A stretch of 64,000 nt of DNA from Rhodobacter capsulatus (GCF_003254295.1 NZ_QKZO01000002.1:417731-481730), one strand, 5' to 3'. Counted from the first letter of the stretch, positions 9,188 through 17,490 are shown. The notes: generated by a model from the letters alone, not told the origin. Numbers and translations: made by a program.

Positions 9188-10728
9188 TTGAACAGCGAGC
9201 CGAGCACCCCGCGCAGGATCTGCTGACCGGCCTCGCGGCCCAATTGCCGCGCCAGAGACTTGCCGAAGACCTCGGCGATGCTGTCGCTGCGCGCGGCCGA
9301 CCCGGCCGGTCGGAGCGCGGCCTTGGGCTCGGGCTGCGGCGCCTCGAACCGGCGGGCGCGGTTGAACTCCAGCTTCGCCGCGGGTGCATCCGCCGCGGCG
9401 GCCTCGGCACCGGCCTTTTGCGTCCGTGCCGTCAGGATCTCGAACGCCGAGGGCCGGTCCACCGCGTGATCATATTTCGCGCCAAGGGGCGAGGCCGCGC
9501 GCAGCGCCGCGCGTTCCCCGGCCGCAAGCGGGCCGAGCCGCGATTGCGGCGGGCGCACCAGCGTGCGCTCGACCATGCCGGGCGCGCCCTTCGGCTCCAG
9601 AAACGAGGTCACCGCCTCGCCGGTGCCCACTTCCCTGATCGCGGTCTCGGTGTCGAAACGCGGGTTCGGGCGGTAAGTCTCGGCGGCGCGTTGCAGATCC
9701 TTCTGATCCTTGGCGGTAAAGGCGCGCAGCGCATGCTGCACCCGGTTGCCGAGCTGACCCAGGATGTCCTCGGGCACGTCGGCGGGGTTTTGCGTGATGA
9801 AATAAAGGCCGACGCCTTTCGAGCGGATCAGCCGCGCCACCTGTTCGATCTTGTCGAGGAGCGCCTTGGGGGCGTCGTCAAAGAGCAGATGCGCCTCGTC
9901 GAAGAAGAAGACGAAACGCGGACGCTCAGGGTCGCCGACCTCGGGCAGCTCCTCGAAAAGCTCCGACAAGAGCCAGAGCAGGAAGGTCGCATAAAGCCGC
10001 GGGCGGACCATCAGCCGGTCGGCGGCCAGGATGTTGATCTGCCCGCGCCCGTCCGGCGCCAGCGTCATCATGTCGGCCAGATCAAGCGCCGGTTCGCCGA
10101 AAAACTGCGCCGCGCCCTGATTTTCGAGGATCAGAAGCTGGCGCTGGATCGCCCCCACCGACTCGGCCGAGACAGTGCCGTAGCGCAGCTTCAGCTCGGC
10201 GGCGCGTTCGCCCACATGCACCAGCATCGCCCGCAGATCGGCCAGATCGAGCAGAGCCAGCCCCTCGGCATCGGCCAGATGAAAGGCGATGTTCAGCACG
10301 CCTTCCTGCGCCTCGCTCAGATCCAGCAGACGGGCCAGCAGAAGCGGCCCCATCTCGGTCACCGTCGCGCGCACCGGATGGCCCTGTTCGCCGAAAAGAT
10401 CCCAGAACGTGACCGGATAGGCCCGATAGGCAAGATCATGGCCGATCATCGCGGCGCGGGTGCGAAAGGCCTCGTGCAGCGGGCCGGTCTCGGCGCCCGC
10501 CGCGGCAAGCCCCGCAAGGTCGCCCTTCACATCGGCCAGGAACACCGGAACCCCCGCGGCCGAAAAGCCCTCGGCCAGAACCTGCAGCGTCACCGTCTTG
10601 CCGGTGCCCGTCGCCCCCGCGATCAGCCCGTGCCGGTTGCCCGCTTTCAGCAGCAGCTCCTGCGGTTGGCCATAGCCCTCGCCGCCGCCGCCGACGAAGA
10701 TCCCCGCCCCGGTCAGACCTGCGCTCAT
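9178..10728 (-). CDS. HerA-like / DUF853 P-loop ATPase
   Basis: A 516-residue helicase-type ATPase related to HerA/FtsK (DUF853 family, YjgR in E. coli). The Walker A motif GATGTGKT is near residues 38-45; Walker B with DEAHLL follows FVFFF near the middle; an arginine-finger region (SKGVGLYFITQNPADVP) is also present. The C-terminal ~120 residues are a low-complexity Ala/Pro/Arg linker ending in a conserved LARQLGREAGQQILRGVLGS tail. The cellular role is not established. It stands alone; the upstream 460-base region holds candidate RNAs. Confidence 0.85.
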   Translation of the reverse strand: MSAGLTGAGIFVGGGGEGYGQPQELLLKAGNRHGLIAGATGTGKTVTLQVLAEGFSAAGVPVFLADVKGDLAGLAAAGAETGPLHEAFRTRAAMIGHDLAYRAYPVTFWDLFGEQGHPVRATVTEMGPLLLARLLDLSEAQEGVLNIAFHLADAEGLALLDLADLRAMLVHVGERAAELKLRYGTVSAESVGAIQRQLLILENQGAAQFFGEPALDLADMMTLAPDGRGQINILAADRLMVRPRLYATFLLWLLSELFEELPEVGDPERPRFVFFFDEAHLLFDDAPKALLDKIEQVARLIRSKGVGLYFITQNPADVPEDILGQLGNRVQHALRAFTAKDQKDLQRAAETYRPNPRFDTETAIREVGTGEAVTSFLEPKGAPGMVERTLVRPPQSRLGPLAAGERAALRAASPLGAKYDHAVDRPSAFEILTARTQKAGAEAAAADAPAAKLEFNRARRFEAPQPEPKAALRPAGSAARSDSIAEVFGKSLARQLGREAGQQILRGVLGSLFKAR

Positions 10729-10807
10729 CCGTTCCCCCGCTGCTGTCCCGGCCCGATCGGGGCCGCGTTCCTGATGCGTCGCGAGAATACTTGTTTAACC
10801 CTTATGT

Positions 10808-10896
10808 GCCAGTCTGCAGATGTCCCGCTTCGGGCCCATTGGCCGCGGGACACTTCCTCCCTGTCAGACTGGCCGCGCCTTCGGGCGCGGTTTTTT
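10808..10896 (+). ncRNA. Candidate structured small RNA with intrinsic terminator
   Basis: Nested complementary arms are visible. The outer stem is GCCAGTCTG (10808-10816) with CAGACTGGC (10865-10873); the inner stem is TGTCCCGC (10821-10828) with GCGGGACA (10845-10852). A terminator hairpin (CCGCGCC, loop TTC, GGCGCGG) follows, ending in six T residues at 10891-10896. The single-stranded part contains CTTCCTCCC, an anti-Shine-Dalgarno-like sequence. This layout recalls the alphaproteobacterial suhB/alpha-r14 sRNA family, but I cannot test that. It lies between divergent genes and has no ORF. Confidence 0.55.
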
Positions 10897-10952
10897 CGCT
10901 TTTTCACCCCGGATCGGGGCCAAAATCGCGCCCGACCGATCATTTTTGCGTG

Positions 10953-10981
10953 TTGACCTGCGGGATATTCCGCACTAGCGT
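10953..10981 (+). promoter_or_regulatory. Candidate sigma-70 promoter
   Basis: TTGACC (10953-10958) and TAGCGT (10976-10981) are separated by 17 bases. It would start transcription near 10988, directly in front of the short RNA candidate at 10988-11053. Confidence 0.45.
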
Positions 10982-10987
10982 TTCCGC

Positions 10988-11053
10988 AATGACATAGTCG
11001 GCCAGTCCGACAGGGGGAATACAGGGCTCCGGTCAACGGAGCCCTTCTTTATT
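10988..11053 (+). ncRNA. Candidate short RNA with two hairpins
   Basis: Downstream of the candidate promoter is a ~65-base stretch. It contains a small hairpin (GTCGG/CCGAC) and a strong terminator hairpin (GGGCTCCG, loop GTCAA, CGGAGCCC) followed by TTCTTTATTTT. It has no ORF and does not reach the next gene, which starts at 11191. An alternative reading is a terminator of an unseen leader transcript. Confidence 0.42.
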
Positions 11054-11190
11054 TTATTCCCGCGGCCTCCCGCCCCCGCTCACGCAAGTTTCACCGCCAG
11101 CCTCCGCCGCCGCGGCCGGAGGGGCGCTTTTGCCCCTGACAGGCTTCGGGCGGCATGCTAAGGCGGCATCATCCCCTTGGAGGACATTTC

Positions 11191-11787
11191 ATGATCAAAA
11201 ACACCGCTTCCCTTGCTCTTGTGCTGGCCGTCAGCCTTGCCGCGCCGATGGCGCTGGCCGAAGATGCCGCCCCGACCGCGACTCCGGCGCCCGCCGCCGA
11301 AGCCCCCGCGCCTGCTGCCGAAGCGCCCGCTGCCGAAGCCCCCGCCGAGCCCTATGTCAAGACCACGGAAGGCGACTGGAAAGTGCAGTGCATCCGCGTC
11401 GAAAGCGGCGACGAGCCCTGCGAGATGTTCCAGCTGCTGACCGACAAGGATGGCAACAAGGTCGCCTCGATCTCGGTTCTGGGGCTGCCGAAGGGCAAGG
11501 AAGCCGTGGCCGGGGCGACCATCGCCACGCCGCTGGAATCGGCGCTGACCGCCGGGGTGACGCTGCAGATCGACACGCAAAAGCCGATCACGCTGCCCTA
11601 TTCCTTCTGCTCGCAGGTCGGCTGCTTCTCGAACGTCGTGCTGAAGGCCGAAGAGCTTGACCTGTTCAAGAAGGGCAAGAAGATCGCCATGACGATCGTG
11701 CCGATGCGCGCGCCCGATCAGAAGGTGGAACTGGAAATCTCGCTCAAGGGCTTCAGCGCTGCCTGGGATGCGATGCAGCCGAAGTGA
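11191..11787 (+). CDS. Invasion-associated locus B (IalB) family periplasmic protein
   Basis: Translation from the ATG at 11191, eight bases after TTGGAGGA, gives 198 residues. Residues 1-23 form a signal peptide ending in ALA. An Ala/Pro/Glu-rich linker with repeated AAEAPA follows to about residue 55. The rest is the IalB domain, beginning at GDWKVQCIRVESGDEPCEM with the paired cysteines, and containing YSFCSQVGCFSNV with two more. Such proteins are common periplasmic proteins in Rhodobacterales; the invasion name comes from Bartonella and says little here. Confidence 0.88.
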   Translation: MIKNTASLALVLAVSLAAPMALAEDAAPTATPAPAAEAPAPAAEAPAAEAPAEPYVKTTEGDWKVQCIRVESGDEPCEMFQLLTDKDGNKVASISVLGLPKGKEAVAGATIATPLESALTAGVTLQIDTQKPITLPYSFCSQVGCFSNVVLKAEELDLFKKGKKIAMTIVPMRAPDQKVELEISLKGFSAAWDAMQPK

Positions 11788-11844
11788 TCCAAAACTAAGG
11801 ATCGCCCTGCAAGATATTGAAAGACGCCGCCTTTCGGGGCGGCG

Positions 11845-13059
11845 TCATGCTTTTGACAGGATCAGCACCGCGTTCAGGCCGCCAAAGGCAAAGGCATTGG
11901 TCATCACCGTGTCGACCCGCACCTGACGCGCGACATTGGGCACCACATCCAGCGGGCAGTCGGGATCGGGCGCCTCGAAGCCCAGTGTCGGCGCGATCAC
12001 CCCCGCGTTCAGCGCCATCAGACAGGCCAGAAGCTCGATCGCCCCGGTGGCGCCGATGCAATGGCCGTGCATCGCCTTGGTGGAACTGACCGGCAGCCGC
12101 GGCAGATCCGCGCCGAAAATATCCGACAGCGCCGCCGCCTCGGTCTTGTCATTGGCCGCCGTGCCGGTGCCATGGGCGTTCACGTAATCGACCGCCTCGG
12201 GCGTGATCCCGGCATCGCGCAGCGCCAGACGCATCGCCCGCGCCGCCCCCTCGCGCGAGGGCATGACGATGTCGCTGGCATCCGAGGTCATGGCGAAGCC
12301 CTTGATCTCGGCCAGGATTTCGGCGCCGCGCGCCTTGGCGCCTTCAAGCGTTTCAAGCACGAAGACGCCCGCGCCCTCGCCCTGCACCATGCCGTTGCGG
12401 CTGGCGCTGAACGGGCGGCAGCCGTCGGGCGACATCACCCGCAGCCCTTCCCAGGCCTTCAGCCCGCCGAAATTCAGCATCGATTCCGCCCCGCCCGCCA
12501 GCATGCCATCGGCAAGCCCGGCGCGGATCATCTGAAACGCCAGACCCAGCGCGTGGTTCGAACTGGCGCAGGCCGTCGCCACCGCGAAACTGGGCCCCAT
12601 CAGCCCGAATTCCATCGAAACATGGGACGCCGCCGCATTGCCCATCAGCCGCGGCACGGTGAAAGGATGAACCCGGTTCTTGCCCTCGGCATAAACCGCG
12701 CGATAGGCCTCGTTCACCGTCGCATTGCCGCCGCCCGCGGTGCCGATGATCGCGCCCCAGCGGGTGTGATCACAGCTTTCCTGCGGCAGACCGGCCTGCG
12801 CCATCGCCTGTCGCGCCGCGACCAGCGCGAATTGCGTGAAACGATCGTAAAGCGACAGCTTGCCCTTGTCGAAATGGCTTTCGGGGGGGAAGCCCCGCAC
12901 CTGCGCGCCGATCCGGATCGTCAGCCGCTCGACATCGGGAAAGTCGAGCGGACCGATGCCGCACCGCCCCTCCGCCATCGCGGCGAAAGTGCCTTGCACA
13001 TCCGGGGCCAGCGCATTGACCGTTCCGGCCCCGGTGATGACGACACGTCTTTGGGTCAC
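11845..13059 (-). CDS. Beta-ketoacyl-ACP synthase (FabF-like)
   Basis: A 404-residue condensing enzyme starting at a GTG that overlaps the upstream ACP stop by four bases. The catalytic triad is visible: Cys near 164 (VATACASSNHALG), His near 296 (NAHGTGT) and His near 333 (HGHCIGATGA). Because it is co-translated with a dedicated acyl carrier protein and followed upstream by an LpxD-type acyltransferase, I infer that it elongates an acyl chain for an envelope lipid rather than serving bulk fatty acid synthesis. It is a paralogue-type FabF, not the housekeeping fabF next to fabD/fabG/acpP. Confidence 0.88.
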   Translation of the reverse strand: MTQRRVVITGAGTVNALAPDVQGTFAAMAEGRCGIGPLDFPDVERLTIRIGAQVRGFPPESHFDKGKLSLYDRFTQFALVAARQAMAQAGLPQESCDHTRWGAIIGTAGGGNATVNEAYRAVYAEGKNRVHPFTVPRLMGNAAASHVSMEFGLMGPSFAVATACASSNHALGLAFQMIRAGLADGMLAGGAESMLNFGGLKAWEGLRVMSPDGCRPFSASRNGMVQGEGAGVFVLETLEGAKARGAEILAEIKGFAMTSDASDIVMPSREGAARAMRLALRDAGITPEAVDYVNAHGTGTAANDKTEAAALSDIFGADLPRLPVSSTKAMHGHCIGATGAIELLACLMALNAGVIAPTLGFEAPDPDCPLDVVPNVARQVRVDTVMTNAFAFGGLNAVLILSKA

Positions 13060-13331
13060 GCCAGCGCCGCCTGCGGCCCCGAGATCAGCCGCTCGACCGC
13101 GCGCACGATCGCGCCGACCGAGGAAATGTCGAACTCGCTTTGCGTCGGTTCGTTGGCGTTGAAGGGAACGGAAACCCCGAAGGTTTCCTCGATCGCGAAG
13201 ATCATCTCGACAAGGCCGAGGCTGTCGAGCCCCAACTCGTCAAGCGTCATGTCCGGGCGCACTTCGGCCGGTTCCATCGCAGCTTCGCGGGCGATGATCG
13301 AGAGAATCTTGTCCTGCACGTCGGGCCTCAT
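13056..13331 (-). CDS. Acyl carrier protein
   Basis: A 91-residue ACP from the ATG at 13331, preceded by the lpxD-like stop. The phosphopantetheine site is the serine near 37 in ELGLDSLGLVEM. It differs from housekeeping AcpP in the longer loop before the last helix (VPFNANEPTQ) and in its operon. It resembles specialised carriers such as AcpXL, but AcpXL identity is not shown. The stop overlaps the ketosynthase start by four bases. Confidence 0.88.
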   Translation of the reverse strand: MRPDVQDKILSIIAREAAMEPAEVRPDMTLDELGLDSLGLVEMIFAIEETFGVSVPFNANEPTQSEFDISSVGAIVRAVERLISGPQAALA

Positions 13332-13338
13332 CTGGCTG

Positions 13339-14439
13339 TTACTCCGTGCCCTTCTTCTGCGTGAGATTTGTAACAGTTTCCCGAAGTTCGGCCATTTGCG
13401 CAAAGAGTCGCGGCAGACGGCGGATGTTCTTCCAGGCTTCGACATGGGTTTCCATCTTCACCGCCGGATAGCCCAGCAGCACCCGCCCCGCGGGGGCATT
13501 GGTGAAGATCTTGGTGGCCCCGCCGGCGATCACGTCATCGCCAACGAAGATATTGTCGTTCACCCCGCATTGGCCGCCGAGCACCACCCGGTCGCCGATG
13601 CGCGAGGAGCCCGCGATGCCGACCTGACCGCACAAAAGACAATCGCGGCCGATCTGCACATTGTGGCCGATGTGGACAAGGTTGTCGAGCTTGGTGCCCG
13701 AGCCGATCATCGTCGCCCGCACCGTGCCGCGGTCGATGCAGACATTGGCGCCCAGCTCGACATCATCGCCGATGACGACGCTGCCCAGGCTGTGGATGCG
13801 GGTCCAGCTTTGTTCGGTGATCGTGTCGCGCTGACCCAGCGTCTCGCGGATTTCCTCGACGCCGGATTTTTCCGGCGTGACGAAGGAAAACCCGTCCGCG
13901 CCCACCACAGCGCCGGGCTGGGCGATGAAGCGATCGCCAATCACCACCCGGGCGCCGATCTTTACGCCTTGCAGAACAAGGGCTTCCTCGCCGATCTTTA
14001 CATCTTCGGAAATGCAGGCATGCGCCGCGATCCGCGCCCCGGCGCCAATGCGCGCGCCCCGCCCGATGACGACGAAGGGGCCGATCGCCGCCCCCGCGCC
14101 GATCTCGGCCGTGGGGTCGATCACCGCCGTCGGGTGAATGCCGGGTGCAATCTCGGGGCCCGGGTCGAAGGCTTTCGACAGCCCCGCCATCGCCAGCCGC
14201 GGCCGGGCGACGAAAATCGCCGCCTTCAGCCCCAGCGCCCGCCAATCCGTGCCCTCGGGCAGGATCGCCGCCAGCGCCTGACCCGCGGCCAGCCCCGGGA
14301 TGTATTTCGCACTCATCGCCAGCGCGATCTGACGCGGGCCTGCCGATTGCGGCTCCGAGGCGCCCTCGATCGGCAGGGACAGATCGCCTTCCGCCCGCGC
14401 CGCCAGAGCCCGTGCAATGGTTTCGACCGTCTGCGCCAT
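13339..14439 (-). CDS. lpxD: LpxD-type UDP-3-O-acylglucosamine N-acyltransferase
   Basis: A 366-residue left-handed beta-helix acyltransferase. The N-terminal uridine-binding domain spans about 1-95; the hexapeptide repeats run from about 100 to 320 ([IV]GxxA pattern: IHPTAVID, IGAGAAIGPF and so on). The catalytic histidine is in HIGHNVQIG near 259. LpxD transfers a 3-hydroxyacyl chain from ACP to lipid A precursor. The usual lpxD lies next to bamA/fabZ/lpxA; here it is with an ACP and a ketosynthase, so it may be a second lpxD. It is first in the three-gene unit. Confidence 0.85.
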   Translation of the reverse strand: MAQTVETIARALAARAEGDLSLPIEGASEPQSAGPRQIALAMSAKYIPGLAAGQALAAILPEGTDWRALGLKAAIFVARPRLAMAGLSKAFDPGPEIAPGIHPTAVIDPTAEIGAGAAIGPFVVIGRGARIGAGARIAAHACISEDVKIGEEALVLQGVKIGARVVIGDRFIAQPGAVVGADGFSFVTPEKSGVEEIRETLGQRDTITEQSWTRIHSLGSVVIGDDVELGANVCIDRGTVRATMIGSGTKLDNLVHIGHNVQIGRDCLLCGQVGIAGSSRIGDRVVLGGQCGVNDNIFVGDDVIAGGATKIFTNAPAGRVLLGYPAVKMETHVEAWKNIRRLPRLFAQMAELRETVTNLTQKKGTE

Positions 14440-14487
14440 GGATCTTGCCTCTCGTTGACCGGCGCCGTGCCGCGCCTCGTCCCCGAT

Positions 14488-16134
14488 TTAATTCGTCAGC
14501 GGCCCCAATGCCACCCCCGCCTTGTCCAGAGCGGCAAAGAGCGCGGCATCCCGCCCGTAGACATCGTCGCGATACTCGATCCGGCCCTGGGCATTCGGGA
14601 AGGCGGTGAAATAGACCAGATGCACCGGAACGGGGTCGCGCAGCTTCACCGTCGTCTCGGCGCCGGTCTTCAGCACCGACTGGAAATAGCCCTCGGGGTC
14701 GGCCTCCTGCGCGGCGAGCAGCGCATAGGCCAGATCAAAGGGCCGCCCGACCCGGATGCAGCCATGGCTGAAGGCGCGGACATCCTTTTGAAACAGGGAT
14801 TTCGACGGCGTGTCATGCAGATAGATATTGTGGGGATTGGGGAAGAGGAACTTCACCAGCCCCAGCGCATTGCCGTCCGAGGGCGGCTGACGCATCGCAA
14901 AGGGAAAGTTGCGCGCGTTGTAGGCGGCAAAGTTCACCGAATCGCGCGACACCGCCCGGCCCCGGCTGTCGATCAGCTGGATATGCCCCGCCGCGCCCGC
15001 ATTGCGCTGCATCATCGGCAGATATTCCTTGACGGTGATCGAGCGCGGCACCGACCAGCTCGGGTTGATCACCATCATCTCCATCACGTCGGAAAACTCC
15101 GGCGTGCGGCGGTCGCCCTGGTTCATGCCGACCACGGTCACCGTCTCGAAGCTCATCTTGCCGTCATCGACGATGCGGGCGGTGAAATCGGGCAGGTTCA
15201 CCCAGATGTGGCGCCGGCCCAGATCAAGCCCGTTCATCCAGCGCAGCCGCTCCATCGCGACCAGGATCGCTTTCATCCGCTCCTCGGGGGCGCGGTTGAT
15301 CCGCGAAAGCGTGCCCTCGCCCGCGACGCCATCGGCCTTGAGCCCTTGGTCCAGCTGATAGGTCTGCACCGCCTTGTGCAAGGCGCCGTCATAGGTCGCA
15401 CTGACCGAACGCCCAAGATAGCCCATGCGGATCAGCCGGTCGCGCAGCGCGATGACGCCCGGGCCGCTGTCGCCCGGGCCAAGCCGCTTCGCCGCGACCT
15501 GCGGCCCCCAGCCGCCCGTGGCGATCTCGGCCTGCAGATCGAGCCGCGCCTTGAGAAGCGCCGCATAGCGCGGCGAATTCGGCGCCAGATCGCGCAGGAA
15601 CCGCGCCGGGGCGGGGCTGGCAAGCAGCCCGTTCAAAAGCGCCTGCGGATCGGGGCGGAGGATATCGCGCACGATCCCGGCATCGATCTTCTTCGGCTCG
15701 AGCGCGCCCGAGGAGATGTCGCGCGCCCAGGCGAGATAGGCCAGCGACATCGCCGCATCGAGCTGGCCGCGCTCGCGCTCGGTCTCGATCGTGGCGAAAC
15801 GGGCGCGCAGATCCTCGGCGCCATAGCGCGCCACCGGCAGGCCATTCGCACCGGCCTGATCAAGCGCGGCAAGAAAGGCGGCCCGACGCGATGCGGCCTC
15901 GGCGGTGGTCCAGAGCGGCGCATATCCGCGCGCGGCATAAAAGGCGGCCAGCGCGGGTTCGGCCGCGGCGGTTTCCGCCACCGCCTGGGCAAAGCCCGAC
16001 AGCGACAGCGCCTGCGCCCGGGCCGGATCCGCCGCCACGAAAGGCGCGATGGCCGCCCCGGCCATCATCATCGCAACAAGGGCGGCCCGGCCAACCCCAA
16101 GACAAGATCCAACCCCAAGACAAGATGCAGTCAT
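14488..16134 (-). CDS. L,D-transpeptidase (YcbB/LdtD type)
   Basis: The start at 16134 gives 548 residues with a signal peptide. The protein has a long helical N-terminal region (about 50-250), a peptidoglycan-binding segment (GDSGPGVIALRDRLIRMGYL, about 265-330), and a C-terminal YkuD catalytic domain with SHGCIRVG, placing the nucleophile Cys near residue 459. It forms 3-3 cross-links in peptidoglycan in the periplasm. The signal peptide carries an in-frame six-residue duplication (SCLGVG twice). It is divergent from the DUF882 gene; both act on peptidoglycan. Confidence 0.92.
   Translation of the reverse strand: MTASCLGVGSCLGVGRAALVAMMMAGAAIAPFVAADPARAQALSLSGFAQAVAETAAAEPALAAFYAARGYAPLWTTAEAASRRAAFLAALDQAGANGLPVARYGAEDLRARFATIETERERGQLDAAMSLAYLAWARDISSGALEPKKIDAGIVRDILRPDPQALLNGLLASPAPARFLRDLAPNSPRYAALLKARLDLQAEIATGGWGPQVAAKRLGPGDSGPGVIALRDRLIRMGYLGRSVSATYDGALHKAVQTYQLDQGLKADGVAGEGTLSRINRAPEERMKAILVAMERLRWMNGLDLGRRHIWVNLPDFTARIVDDGKMSFETVTVVGMNQGDRRTPEFSDVMEMMVINPSWSVPRSITVKEYLPMMQRNAGAAGHIQLIDSRGRAVSRDSVNFAAYNARNFPFAMRQPPSDGNALGLVKFLFPNPHNIYLHDTPSKSLFQKDVRAFSHGCIRVGRPFDLAYALLAAQEADPEGYFQSVLKTGAETTVKLRDPVPVHLVYFTAFPNAQGRIEYRDDVYGRDAALFAALDKAGVALGPLTN
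16091..16126. repeat. 18-bp perfect tandem duplication in the signal-peptide region
   Basis: Two adjacent identical copies of CCAACCCCAAGACAAGAT (16091-16108, 16109-16126) encode, on the minus strand, a repeated Ser-Cys-Leu-Gly-Val-Gly in the first residues of the L,D-transpeptidase. The length is a multiple of three, so the frame is kept whatever the copy number. Confidence 0.85.
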
Positions 16135-16362
16135 TCTGTCCCCGCCACAGAAAAGCAACCTGCAACCTGTGGGAAAACCGGGGCCAAGTCCACCCCGCAG
16201 GCGGTTTCGCCGGGGCTTTCCCCGCCTCGGCGGCGCGACAGATGCAAACCGGCCACAGAAGCGGGCTCTGGCAAGAAATTGCCGACAGGTCCGGTTTTCC
16301 CTACCCGCGAAAAAATGACAATTTGAAACACGATTCGCTTCGTGCCATAAGATTGCCACGGA

Positions 16363-16380
16363 ATCCGGGTAAGTCCGGAT
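16363..16380. promoter_or_regulatory. Inverted repeat in the divergent peptidoglycan-gene promoter
   Basis: ATCCGG, six bases, CCGGAT forms a perfect inverted repeat 48 bases before the DUF882 gene in the 294-base divergent region. It could be an operator or part of the 5' leader; nothing else stands out in that region. Confidence 0.3.
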
Positions 16381-16428
16381 CAAGCCGCAAACTTCAGACG
16401 GCACAGACCGAGGGACAGGCGAACCGAT

Positions 16429-16989
16429 ATGGGCACGATCACGACTTCTCGTCGCGGGCTTCTTGCGGCCTTTGCTGCCACGCTTGTGGTAGCTGCCCCG
16501 AAAGCCTCCAACGCCTTCAGCTTTCTGCGTGGCGCGGGGGATATCCGTCGGATCCACATGTATTCCGGCCGCACCGGCGAAAGCCTCGACACCATCTACT
16601 GGATCGAAGGCGAATATATCCCCGAGGCGCTGAAGGAAATCACCCGGTTCATGCGCGACTGGCGCACGAATGACATCAAGACGATCGATCCGCGCACCGT
16701 CGATATTGCCGCCGCCTCGCATCGTCTGCTCGACACTTCCGAACCCTACATGCTGCTGTCGGGCTACCGCTCGCCCGCGACCAATGCGATGCTGCGCTCG
16801 CGTTCGGGCGGGGTGGCGCGCAATTCGCTGCACATGCGCGGGATGGCGGCGGATCTGCGGCTGAAATCGCGCTCGGTCGGGCAGATCTATTCCGCCGCCC
16901 TGTCCTGCCATGCGGGCGGCGTCGGCAAATATGCGCGCTCGGATTTCGTGCACATGGATTGCGGCGACATCCGCAGCTGGCAGGGCTGA
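16429..16989 (+). CDS. DUF882 / MepK-like murein endopeptidase, Tat-exported
   Basis: A 186-residue protein with an N-terminal twin-arginine signal (SRRGLLAAFAATLVVAAP) and the DUF882/peptidase M15-like domain. Metal-ligand candidates are the His in SLHMRGMAADLRL and the His in DFVHMDCG; the YRSPATNAMLRSRSGGVA region is typical. The E. coli homologue MepK (YcbK) cuts the 3-3 cross-links that L,D-transpeptidases make. Being divergent from an L,D-transpeptidase, the two probably balance making and opening of the same bonds. Confidence 0.9.
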   Translation: MGTITTSRRGLLAAFAATLVVAAPKASNAFSFLRGAGDIRRIHMYSGRTGESLDTIYWIEGEYIPEALKEITRFMRDWRTNDIKTIDPRTVDIAAASHRLLDTSEPYMLLSGYRSPATNAMLRSRSGGVARNSLHMRGMAADLRLKSRSVGQIYSAALSCHAGGVGKYARSDFVHMDCGDIRSWQG

Positions 16990-17025
16990 GCCCGCCTTTC
17001 CCGCCTGAGGAAAACTTTCCGGAGA

Positions 17026-17053
17026 AAGCGTCGCCCTGCGGCGCTTTTCCGTT
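17026..17053 (+). terminator. Possible terminator after the DUF882 gene
   Basis: CGCC/GGCG hairpin flanked by AAAG and CTTTT, followed by CCGTTTT. The stem is imperfect with a bulge, so the call is weak. Confidence 0.35.
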
Positions 17054-17149
17054 TTGCGCCAATCCGTTGCGCGGTTTTCACGGCGGGGGACAACTCTGCG
17101 TAAAAACGCATTCCGCATGTCTGTTTTGAGGAGGGTTTGGGGGAGAGAT

Positions 17150-17164
17150 TTGGCGCACCCGACA
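17150..17164. repeat. Left attachment repeat (attL)
   Basis: TTGGCGCACCCGACA is identical to 31161-31175, which is the CCA end, acceptor and part of the T-stem of tRNA-Arg on the minus strand. Similarity stops sharply on both sides. It lies between the conserved DUF882 gene and the integrase. Confidence 0.8.
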
Positions 17165-17410
17165 AACGCCGCAGGCCCTTTTCAAGCCGTTGCAATCAGT
17201 AATATTTTTCTTTTTATATCAATGCATTAGATGAAGATCGAGAAGCAGCCGATTTCATCGCCTTGCATCTTTTTGCAATATTTTTGCTGGCAGCATGGCA
17301 AGACGCAGATCGACGCTCGAAACTGGCACTGAGGGACGAAAAAAAACCTCCACCATCCACTCGACCGACCATTTTTTAGGCATCTGTCGTGAGGTGTGCA
17401 AAGGGGCAAA

Positions 17411-17442
17411 ATCGAACCTCCAAAACAGGGAGATCGAACCTC
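17411..17442. repeat. Paired direct repeats upstream of the integrase
   Basis: ATCGAACCTC occurs at 17411-17420 and again at 17433-17442, a spacing of 22 bp or about two helical turns. They lie between attL and the integrase start, where arm-type integrase sites or a regulator (AlpA/Xis) operator would be expected. The preceding ~230 bases are AT-rich with A and T runs and no gene. Confidence 0.45.
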
Positions 17443-17490
17443 GAAGCGCCGCGCGCCCGCCAATCTGCTGACCAACTGACTGATTGGAGC

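Noticed and set aside
13056..13331. Naming the ACP acpXL
   Set aside because: The carrier is specialised, but the fabZXL, second fabF, adh and lpxXL genes of the acpXL cluster are not present here.
12061..16326. 1,421-codon plus-strand ORF
   Set aside because: It is antisense to the ketosynthase, ACP, lpxD and L,D-transpeptidase genes and reads as Arg/His/Gly-rich low-complexity sequence, a usual artefact of very GC-rich codon use.
16135..17118. Extension of the L,D-transpeptidase frame upstream to 876 codons
   Set aside because: The extension is antisense to the DUF882 gene and lacks protein character; the ATG at 16134 gives a proper signal peptide.
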